Shown here piece after piece: positions 1-6,590 of a DNA stretch of 6,590 nucleotides. Numbering within the stretch: the first letter of the stretch is position 1; each line of letters starts with the position of its first letter. The position numbers and the translations under genes were made by a program. Location: positions 1-6,590 of the forward strand of contig JAGXAV010000119.1 in assembly GCA_018971455.1 (NCBI GenBank). Reading direction: 5' to 3'. Source of the DNA: Rhodospirillales bacterium (lineage in GTDB: Bacteria; Pseudomonadota; Alphaproteobacteria; Acetobacterales; Acetobacteraceae). The notes under the pieces were generated by a model. It made no database searches. It was given only the letters and a program-made list of their open reading frames with translations, and was not told the origin of the DNA.

Positions 1-447
1 GGCCTGGCGCGCATAGATGCCGACCGGAACATGCGCCGGATCGCCGACCGCCAGACGGCCATCCTTGCCGAGCAGCGCCATCAAGTTCCAGCCGGGCCCG
101 ATCGCCGCCGGCTGCATCCGGGCCTTCGGCTCGACCAGCACGAGGGAATTGCCGAGCAGGGTACGGTCGGTGTCGGCCGCGATCAGCTTCCGCCCGACCG
201 CCCATTTCATCCATTTGAGGTCGGCCGAGGCGAACAGATCGGCCCGCGCGCCCTGGTCGATTTGCCGCGCCAGCGTGGAGGAGGCGCCGAAATTGAACTG
301 GATGCCAGGGTGGCCGTGCGCCTGCCAGGCCTTGTCCACGTCGCGCAGCGCATCGGTCAGACTGGCGGCGGCGAACATGGTGAGCGTTTGGGCAAAGGCC
401 TGGATCGGCGCGAGCAGAAGTACGGCCAGAAGAACGAAGCGGCGCAT
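1..447 (-). CDS. modA: Molybdate ABC transporter substrate-binding protein ModA (N-terminal part, 3' end outside window)
   Basis: Periplasmic molybdate-binding component of the ModABC importer, which supplies molybdenum for the molybdenum cofactor. The 149 visible codons start at an ATG (447-445) with a GGAG about 9-12 bases upstream. Residues 1-19 form a signal peptide: two Arg, a hydrophobic stretch (LLAVLLLAPI), then AFA before Gln20, a good signal peptidase I site. The mature part opens with TLTMFAAASLTDAL, the usual ModA start, whose Ser belongs to the oxyanion site. NFGASSTLARQI (about 52-63) supplies the second Ser, and GARADLFASAD follows. VGDPAHVPVGIYARQA at the window edge matches the segment before the hinge. 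ModA is usually about 250 residues, so roughly 100 lie beyond the left edge. The 60-base gap to the upstream MFS gene holds a promoter and a palindromic ModE-like operator, pointing to molybdate repression. modB and modC would be expected further left, an inference. Family assignment is secure. Confidence 0.95.
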   Translation of the reverse strand, partial: MRRFVLLAVLLLAPIQAFAQTLTMFAAASLTDALRDVDKAWQAHGHPGIQFNFGASSTLARQIDQGARADLFASADLKWMKWAVGRKLIAADTDRTLLGNSLVLVEPKARMQPAAIGPGWNLMALLGKDGRLAVGDPAHVPVGIYARQA

Positions 448-471
448 GGCGGGGTCTCCGGCGAAGGGGAG

Positions 472-495
472 CGTTATATCCAACAGGATATAGCT
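472..495 (-). promoter_or_regulatory. Palindromic ModE-like (molybdate-responsive) operator upstream of modA
   Basis: Seen: an inverted repeat with arms CGTTATATCC (472-481) and GGATATAGCT (486-495) around the 4-base spacer AACA. Eight of ten arm positions pair, including an unbroken TATATCC/GGATATA core. Known: enterobacterial ModE and alphaproteobacterial MopA/MopB regulators bind CGnTATAT-type half-sites in front of modABC and repress it when molybdate is plentiful. Inferred: this site does the same. It begins 25 bases upstream of the modA start codon and covers the predicted promoter spacer and -10 box, the right place for repression. The regulator gene is not in the window. Confidence 0.72.
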
Positions 496-500
496 GGAAA
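473..500 (-). promoter_or_regulatory. Putative sigma70-type promoter for modA
   Basis: On the minus strand, TTTCCA (500-495; 4 of 6 match to TTGACA) is followed after 16 bases by TATAAC (478-473; 5 of 6 match to TATAAT). Transcription would start near 466-468, giving a leader of about 20 bases that contains the GGAG ribosome site. The -35 lies 8 bases beyond the MFS stop codon, so modA need not depend on read-through. The palindrome overlaps the spacer and -10. Called by eye; no start-site data. Confidence 0.5.
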
Positions 501-507
501 CCCTCCG

Positions 508-1935
508 CTACGCCATATGCCCGGGATGGCCGCTCATTTCGGTGGCGGCGTTGCGGGGCATCATCAGCGCGAGCGGGGCGCCGGTGAGCGAGACCATCGC
601 CACCACCAGGAAGGCCACCGAGAAATCCCCCACCATCGGCTGGAGGTGGCCGGACGAGGCCATGGCGATCTCCAGCGCCGCCGCGCCGCCCGAGATGCCG
701 ACCGTCAGCGATACCTGCTGGATGGTGCTGTAGAGGCTGGTTGCCGCACTCATCCGCTCCCGCGGCACGTCGGCATAGGCGAGCGCGTTGTAGGCGGTGA
801 ATTGCAGCGAGCGGAAAAACCCGCCCGAGAGCAGGACGGCGTAGATGAACGCGACGGGCCAGGCGGGGCGGAAGGCCGCACACCCCGCCAGCAGCAGGGC
901 GGACAGCACGCCATTGGCCACCAGCGTGTCGCGAAAGCCGAGGCGGCGCAGGGCCGACATGGCGGCGGGCTTCATCAGGATGGCGCCGGCGGAGCTGGCA
1001 AAGGTGATCAGGCCGCTCTGGGCCGCGGTGCGTCCGAAGCCGATCTGCAGCATCAGGGGCAGCAGGAAGGGAATGGCGCCCACGCCGGTTCGGAACAGCG
1101 ACCCCGACACCACCGAGACCGCGAAGGTTGGGATGCGCATCAGGGTGAAATCGAGCAGGGGCGCTGCGTGGCGGCGGGCATGGGCCCAGTAGGCGAGGCA
1201 GGCCAGCAATCCGGCGCCGATCATGGCGCCGGTCAGGGCCGGGGACACCAACCCGCGTCCGGCCGTCTCCAGCCCGAACATCAGACAGGCCAGGCCGATG
1301 CCGGTCATCGCCAATCCGCGGAAATCGAACGGTGCACCGCCCGGTTCGCGCACATCGGCGACGAACCAGGTGACCAGCGCCACCCCGAGCACGCCGATCG
1401 GGATGTTGATGTAGAAGATCCAGCGCCAGGAGAACCAAGTGACGATGAACCCGCCGAGCGGCGGGCCGATCACCGGGCCGATCAGCGCCGGCACGGTCAG
1501 CCACGCCATCGCGGCCACGAGCTCGGATTTCGCCACCGATCGCAGCAGCACCAGCCGGCCCACCGGAACCATCATGGCGCCGCCGATGCCCTGGAAAATG
1601 CGCGCCAGCACCAGCGTGGTGAGGGAGAAGGACAGGCCGCACAGGACCGAGCCCACGGTGAAGATCGCAATCGCTGCGCGAAAGATGGTGCGCGTGCCGT
1701 AGCGGTCGGCCATCCAGCCGCTGGCCGGAATGAAAACGGCCAGGCTGAGGAGGTAGGAGGTCAGCGCCACGCTCATATGCGTCGGGTCGGCGCGGAAGGC
1801 CCGCGCCATGGTCGGCAGGGCGGTCGAGATCACCGTGCTGTCGAGATTCTGCATGAAGAGGGCGCAGGCGACGATCAGCGCCGTCAGCCGCGTGCGGTTC
1901 AGGATGGGCGCGGCGCCGGGTGGAGGGTCAGCCAT
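508..1935 (-). CDS. DHA2-type MFS multidrug/drug:H+ antiporter (EmrB-like)
   Basis: Inner-membrane exporter of the major facilitator superfamily, most like the DHA2 (EmrB/QacA) drug:proton antiporters. From the chosen ATG (1935) it is 475 residues, normal for the family, with hydrophobic segments throughout. Signatures in order: LDSTVISTALP at 31-41 in TM1 (DHA2 motif D1, with its acidic residue); GWMADRYGTR at 73-82 (motif A, TM2-3 loop); LARIFQGIGGAMMVPVGR at 110-127 (motif B Arg); GPVIGPPLGGFI at 153-164 (antiporter motif C); and SWRWIFYINIPIG at 169-181, typical of EmrB relatives. The frame stays open to 1986, but that ATG sits inside a hairpin and the extra residues look unconserved. ATG 1947 is another option; neither internal start has a clear ribosome site. 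It ends in TAG. The substrate cannot be told, and no membrane-fusion partner (EmrA-like) lies next to it. It precedes modA on the same strand, but the modA promoter argues against joint control. Confidence 0.9.
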   Translation of the reverse strand: MADPPPGAAPILNRTRLTALIVACALFMQNLDSTVISTALPTMARAFRADPTHMSVALTSYLLSLAVFIPASGWMADRYGTRTIFRAAIAIFTVGSVLCGLSFSLTTLVLARIFQGIGGAMMVPVGRLVLLRSVAKSELVAAMAWLTVPALIGPVIGPPLGGFIVTWFSWRWIFYINIPIGVLGVALVTWFVADVREPGGAPFDFRGLAMTGIGLACLMFGLETAGRGLVSPALTGAMIGAGLLACLAYWAHARRHAAPLLDFTLMRIPTFAVSVVSGSLFRTGVGAIPFLLPLMLQIGFGRTAAQSGLITFASSAGAILMKPAAMSALRRLGFRDTLVANGVLSALLLAGCAAFRPAWPVAFIYAVLLSGGFFRSLQFTAYNALAYADVPRERMSAATSLYSTIQQVSLTVGISGGAAALEIAMASSGHLQPMVGDFSVAFLVVAMVSLTGAPLALMMPRNAATEMSGHPGHMA

Positions 1936-1974
1936 CCCCGTCAGCATCGCCCCGCCGGCCGGCGGAGGGAAGCA

Positions 1975-2003
1975 CCGGGCGCGCATACGCGATGCGCGCC
2001 CGG
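1975..2003 (-). terminator. Perfect 12-bp hairpin downstream of the quinone oxidoreductase gene, likely terminator
   Basis: The arms CCGGGCGCGCAT (1975-1986) and ATGCGCGCCCGG (1992-2003) pair perfectly over 12 bp with a 5-base loop. The hairpin begins 11 bases after the stop codon (TGA, 2017-2015) of the oxidoreductase and precedes the MFS start, where a terminator is expected. There is no T run after the stem on the minus strand, common in GC-rich genomes, so intrinsic termination is inferred. It may instead stabilise the 3' end of the message. Confidence 0.6.
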
Positions 2004-2014
2004 CGTTGCGAGGG

Positions 2015-2986
2015 TCAGGGGATGAGCACCGTGCTGCCGGTGGTCTTGCGGGCTTCGAGCGCGGTGTGGGCCGCCGCGGCCTCGGCCAGCTTGAAGGTCT
2101 GGTTGACGCGGATCTTCACCGCGCCGGTTTCCACGACGCCGAACAGCTCGCTCGTCACGTGTTCGAGATCGGCGCGCTTGGAGGTGTAGGTCGCCATGGT
2201 CGGGCGGGTGATGTAGAGGCTGCCCTTGGCGCTGAGGATGCCGAGATCGACCGGCGGCACCGGACCGGAGGCATTGCCGAAGCTGACCATCATGCCGAGC
2301 GGGGCCAGGCAGTCGAGGCTGCTGGCGAAGGTGTCGCGCCCGACGCTGTCATAGACTACCGGCACCATCGCGCCGCCGGTGATGCGCTTGACCTCGGCCG
2401 GCAGGTCGGCATGGCCGACCACCACATGGGCCGCACCGTTGGCGCGCGCGAGCTCGGCCTTTTCCGGCGTGGAGACCACGCCGATGACGCTGACGCCGAG
2501 ATGCTGCGCCCACTGGCACATGATCAGGCCGACGCCGCCGGCCGCGGCATGCACCAGGATGGTCTCGCCGGCCTTCACCCGATAGGTGCGGCGCAGCAGG
2601 TACTGGGCCGTCATCCCCTGCAGCATCATGGCTGCGGCGGTGGTGAAGTCGATCGCGTCGGGCAGCACCACCAGCCGGTCCGCGGCGATGACGCGCTCGG
2701 TCGAGTAGCCGCCGAGCGGTCCGCCGGCATAGGCCACGCGGTCCCCCGGCTTGACGGAGGTGACGCCGTCGCCCACCGCCAGCACCGTGCCGGCGCCCTC
2801 CATGCCGAGGCTGGTGGGCAGCGCGGTCTTGTAGAGGCCGGTGCGGAAATAGACGTCGATGTAGTTCAGGCCGACGGCGGCGTGGCGGATCAGGGCCTCG
2901 CCGGGGGCGGGCTCGGGCGTGGGCACATCCTCCCATCGCATGACCTCGGGGCCGCCATTGGCGTGGATGCGGATGGCTTTCGTCAT
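2015..2986 (-). CDS. NADPH:quinone oxidoreductase, zinc-independent MDR superfamily (QorA-like)
   Basis: Cytoplasmic oxidoreductase that probably uses NADPH to reduce quinones or other activated carbonyl/enone compounds. It is 323 residues, the usual size of the quinone oxidoreductase branch (about 325). The N-terminal GroES-like domain contains VGLNYIDVYFRTGLY (38-52) and GMEGAGTVLAVG (61-72), then PGDRVAY (80-86). The Rossmann domain holds the family signature AAMMLQGMTAQYLLRRTY (118-135) and the NADPH loop HAAAGGVG (146-153). The structural-zinc Cys cluster of alcohol dehydrogenases is absent, as expected for quinone reductases. The ATG at 2986 gives the classic MTKAIRIHANGGPEVM opening, with GGA about 8 bases upstream; the frame extends to 3136 but that part overlaps ogt and is not conserved-looking. 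It lies 46 bases after ogt on the same strand, so the two may share a transcript. A hairpin follows its stop. True substrate unknown. Confidence 0.93.
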   Translation of the reverse strand: MTKAIRIHANGGPEVMRWEDVPTPEPAPGEALIRHAAVGLNYIDVYFRTGLYKTALPTSLGMEGAGTVLAVGDGVTSVKPGDRVAYAGGPLGGYSTERVIAADRLVVLPDAIDFTTAAAMMLQGMTAQYLLRRTYRVKAGETILVHAAAGGVGLIMCQWAQHLGVSVIGVVSTPEKAELARANGAAHVVVGHADLPAEVKRITGGAMVPVVYDSVGRDTFASSLDCLAPLGMMVSFGNASGPVPPVDLGILSAKGSLYITRPTMATYTSKRADLEHVTSELFGVVETGAVKIRVNQTFKLAEAAAAHTALEARKTTGSTVLIP

Positions 2987-3032
2987 GGGTGATCCATCTT
3001 GCTGGTGGCGTGGAACGATTGGGCGGTGGCGG

Positions 3033-3527
3033 TCAGACCAGGCTCGTGCCGCTGGTGCGAGCCTCCAGCGCCAGGAGAAATTGCTTGGTAGCGATCCCCT
3101 CGCCGCCGGAATAGCCGCCGATCCCGCCGCTGGCAACGACCCGGTGGCACGGGATCAGGATCGGGATCGGGTTGGCGGCGTTCGCCCCGCCGACCGCACG
3201 CGGCCCGCCGCCGGCGACGCGGGCGATATCGGCATAGGTGCGCGTCTCTCCGGGCGGGATGGCGCGCAGCGCGGTCCAGACGCGCTGGCGGTAGGCCGTG
3301 CCGGCGGGCGCCAGCGGCAGATCGAAGGCGAGGCGCTCGCCGTCGAAATAGGCGTGCAGCTGATCGCGCGCCCGGCGCAGCACGGGGCTCGGCGTCTGGT
3401 CGCGTCCCCAGCCCCAGTCGATGGCCACGATCGCCCCCTCCTCTTCCGAGACCGAGAGATCGCCGACCGGGGTGTGCAGCGAGAGCTGGGGCAAGCAGGG
3501 CCGTCCTGTTGGGGGGGGGCATGGCAA
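3033..3527 (-). CDS. ogt: Methylated-DNA--[protein]-cysteine S-methyltransferase (Ogt type); start disturbed by a C9 run
   Basis: Repairs O6-alkylguanine (and O4-alkylthymine) in DNA by moving the alkyl group onto its own Cys in a single suicidal turnover. At about 164 residues it is the compact Ogt form without the Ada N-terminal domain. Visible: LHTPVGDLSV (17-26) starting the N-terminal domain; AYRQRVWTALRAIPPGETRTYADIA (split at 79-90 and 91-102) forming the DNA-binding helices; RAVGGANAANPIP (110-122) with the Arg finger; and the active site IPCHRVV (125-131) with catalytic Cys127, then YSGG and KQFLLALE. The true start is uncertain. As printed, the open frame begins at TTG 3527 or TTG 3494, whereas the obvious ATG (3522-3520) is one base out of frame because of nine C at 3519-3511. 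No strong ribosome site supports any of them. The upstream gap holds a 15-bp tandem repeat. Same strand as qor downstream and DUF255 upstream, suggesting a stress/repair transcript (inference). Confidence 0.9.
   Translation of the reverse strand: MPCPPPTGRPCLPQLSLHTPVGDLSVSEEEGAIVAIDWGWGRDQTPSPVLRRARDQLHAYFDGERLAFDLPLAPAGTAYRQRVWTALRAIPPGETRTYADIARVAGGGPRAVGGANAANPIPILIPCHRVVASGGIGGYSGGEGIATKQFLLALEARTSGTSLV
3511..3519. repeat. Homopolymer run G9 (C9 on the coding strand) at the start of ogt
   Basis: Nine consecutive G on the plus strand directly follow, in coding sense, the ATG at 3522-3520. With nine C the ATG reads MPPPNRTALL, out of the methyltransferase frame. With eight C it would read MPPPTGRPCLPQLSLHTPVG, entering the Ogt frame. 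Such tracts slip during replication and are also common sites of sequencing miscounts; the sequence alone cannot separate the two. Confidence 0.85.
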
Positions 3528-3547
3528 CGCCGGACGGCAGTTCTGTC

Positions 3548-3588
3548 AAGCTGGGGTCTGCCAAGCTGGGGTCTGCCAAGCTGGGGGC

Positions 3589-3590
<2 letters not shown>
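3548..3590. repeat. 15-bp direct tandem repeat, two exact copies plus a partial third
   Basis: The unit AAGCTGGGGTCTGCC occurs exactly at 3548-3562 and 3563-3577, followed by a diverged partial copy AAGCTGGGGGCTC at 3578-3590 that ends over the stop codon of the DUF255 gene. It fills most of the gap between that gene and ogt. In coding sense each unit carries TTGGCA, and the copy nearest ogt is followed by TTGACA (3549-3544), a perfect -35 box. I see no good -10 element at the right distance, so promoter function is not claimed. The unit is a multiple of three bases and would read LADPS if translated. Confidence 0.88.
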
Positions 3591-5649
<2,059 letters not shown>

Positions 5650-5752
5650 GCGGTGTCCTTGCGTCGCGGGATGCTTTGCCAGATAGGCCCGGGGGCGGCG
5701 TGGCGATAGATGCCGAGGGCATCGGCCGGCCGGGCGCACGCAATTCAGTGAG
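5650..5752. promoter_or_regulatory. Divergent intergenic region with a short palindrome
   Basis: This 103-base gap must hold the start signals for the minus-strand DUF255 gene and the plus-strand ferredoxin gene, since they diverge. I see no convincing -35/-10 pair on either strand. It does contain a perfect inverted repeat GATGCC-GAG-GGCATC (5709-5723) and the 8-bp palindrome GGCCGGCC (5724-5731) right beside it, either of which could be an operator or chance in GC-rich DNA. Confidence 0.35.
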
Positions 5753-6103
5753 GTGGACGTGAAGGAAGATCGACGCCCAGGGGACCCGGCGCTGTTCTAC
5801 GATGCGCATCTGTTCGTCTGCTGCAACCGCCGGCCCGACGGGCACGCGCGCGGTTCTTGCGCCGGCAAGGGTGCGGAGAAGCTGCGCGATTACATGAAGG
5901 CGCGCGCCAAGGAGCTCGGTCTGTCGCGCCTGCGGGTCAATTCGGCGGGCTGCCTCGACCGGTGCGAGCTGGGGCCGTGCCTGGTGATCTACCCTGAAGG
6001 CATCTGGTATAAAATCGAAACAACCGGCGATGTCGATGAAGTTCTTCAACGACATGTGCGGGACGGCGGGCGCGCCACGGCGTTGATGATGGATGCTGCC
6101 TGA
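5753..6103 (+). CDS. Small thioredoxin-like [2Fe-2S] ferredoxin-domain protein
   Basis: A 116-residue soluble protein of the (2Fe-2S) ferredoxin-domain family with a thioredoxin-like fold, related to Shethna-type ferredoxins and the NuoE C-terminal half. It should carry one [2Fe-2S] cluster and pass electrons to an unknown partner. Visible: [23 protein letters not shown] with Cys24 (or Cys23) and Cys36 (shown here as blocks at 19-30 and 31-41), then [14 protein letters not shown] (63-76) with Cys67 and Cys71, giving the four expected ligands; Cys76 is extra. The tail [12 protein letters not shown] is typical of the family. The start is a GTG: 5753 gives 116 residues, while GTG 5759 has GAGG (5750-5753) at better spacing and would give 114. 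No ATG lies upstream of the conserved part. mnmE follows within a few bases, so the two are probably cotranscribed. A direct role in tRNA modification is not shown. Confidence 0.88.
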   Translation: MDVKEDRRPGDPALFYDAHLFVCCNRRPDGHARGSCAGKGAEKLRDYMKARAKELGLSRLRVNSAGCLDRCELGPCLVIYPEGIWYKIETTGDVDEVLQRHVRDGGRATALMMDAA

Positions 6104-6107
6104 TTTC

Positions 6108-6590
6108 ATGCCGCTTGCATCGCATCCAGAGCAGGACACGATCTTTGCGGTGGCTTCGGGGGCCGGGCGGGCCGCCGTGACGCTGCTGCGGATCAGCGGT
6201 GCGGCCAGCGGAGGATTGCTCGATGCGCTCTGCGCCGGTGGCCGCCCGCCGGCGCGGGAGGCGCGGCTGCGCGCGCTGCGCGACGTCGCGGGAGGGTTGC
6301 TCGACCGCGCCGTGGTGCTGTGGTTCCCGGGGCCGTCCAGCTATACCGGCGAGGACAGCGCGGAGCTGCATCTGCATGGCGGGGCGGCGGTCCTGGCCGG
6401 CGTGGTGGATGCGCTGGCGGCGGCCGGCGCCCGCCCGGCCGAGCCCGGGTAGTTCACCCGCCGGGCCTTTCTCAACGGGCGGATGGACCTCATCGAGGCC
6501 GAGGCGGTGGCCGATCTGGTCGAGGCCGAAACGGCGGCGCAGCGTCGCCAGGCGCTGGAGCAGCTCGGTGGCGGTCTGGGCGCGCTGTAT
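6108..6590 (+). pseudogene. mnmE: tRNA uridine-5-carboxymethylaminomethyl(34) synthesis GTPase MnmE, interrupted by in-frame TAG; 3' end outside window
   Basis: MnmE works with MnmG to build the cmnm5 group on wobble U34 of certain tRNAs, using a one-carbon unit from a folate. Visible is the N-terminal folate-binding domain: [22 protein letters not shown] (10-31, read as [12 protein letters not shown] then [10 protein letters not shown]), [20 protein letters not shown] (73-92) and GARPAEPG (107-114). Codon 115 is TAG (6450-6452) where homologues have Glu in [12 protein letters not shown]. After it the same frame continues without a shift as [26 protein letters not shown] and [10 protein letters not shown] to the window end, unmistakable MnmE. 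So a single G-to-T change (GAG to TAG) explains the break. Intact MnmE is about 430-450 residues; the GTPase domain is beyond the edge. ATG 6108 leaves nine residues before DTIF, as usual; ATG 6093 (overlapping the ferredoxin stop) is an alternative. Marked as pseudogene because of the stop; a sequencing error or read-through remains possible. Confidence 0.85.

Noticed and set aside
508..1935. The MFS gene as a molybdate transporter acting with modA
   Set aside because: Its motifs are those of DHA2 drug exporters, and modA has its own promoter and operator between the two genes; adjacency alone does not support a shared function.
31..2025. A 664-residue plus-strand open frame
   Set aside because: It lies antisense to modA and the MFS gene. 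Its product is rich in Arg, Gly, His and Gln with no recognisable domain, the usual mirror of GC-rich coding DNA.
1808..2992. A 394-residue plus-strand open frame opposite the quinone oxidoreductase
   Set aside because: Antisense shadow: His/Gly/Ala/Asp-rich, no motif, and it runs through two real genes and the terminator hairpin.
3523..3549. TTGACA at 3549-3544 as a defined ogt promoter
   Set aside because: No acceptable -10 box lies 16-18 bases downstream (TGCCAT at 17 bases is weak), and transcription would start inside or past the candidate start codons.
2983..3579. A minus-strand open frame including ATG 3522, reading MPPPNRTALL onward
   Set aside because: Beyond the first residues it is the off-frame reading of ogt, Arg/Ala-rich with no domain. 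It matters only as the frame entered when the C tract has nine bases.

Overview
The window is GC-rich DNA whose gene content and protein sequences suggest an alphaproteobacterium, perhaps a Rhodospirillales/Acetobacterales member. That placement is an impression from codon bias and protein resemblance, not a computed classification. Genes cover almost everything, and no gap between genes exceeds about 105 bases. I see no CRISPR array, insertion sequence, tRNA, rRNA or phage-like segment.

Five genes lie head to tail on the minus strand. Read in the direction of transcription (right to left), they are: a DUF255/YyaL-type thioredoxin-domain protein (3589-5649); an Ogt-type methylated-DNA--cysteine methyltransferase (3033 to about 3527); a zinc-independent NADPH:quinone oxidoreductase of the MDR superfamily (2015-2986); a DHA2-type MFS multidrug exporter (508 to about 1935); and the start of modA, the periplasmic molybdate-binding protein, which runs off the left edge (1-447). 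A perfect 12-bp hairpin separates the quinone oxidoreductase from the MFS gene. modA has its own sigma70-like promoter, overlapped by a palindrome resembling a ModE operator, so it should be controlled by molybdate separately from the MFS gene. On the plus strand, divergent from the DUF255 gene, are a small thioredoxin-like [2Fe-2S] ferredoxin-domain protein (5753-6103) and, 4 bases later, mnmE (tRNA U34-modifying GTPase), which runs off the right edge.

Two coding anomalies stand out. The mnmE frame has an in-frame TAG at 6450-6452, where the conserved PGEFTRRAF motif should have Glu, and the frame continues as recognisable MnmE to the window end. The ogt gene has a run of nine C (coding strand) right after an ATG. 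With nine C the ATG is out of frame with the methyltransferase; with eight it would be in frame. Just upstream of ogt is a 15-bp tandem repeat. Each anomaly could be a real mutation or switch, or a sequencing error.

The genes look like housekeeping and stress functions (redox, DNA alkylation repair, drug export, molybdate uptake, tRNA modification). I found no convincing undescribed multi-gene system.
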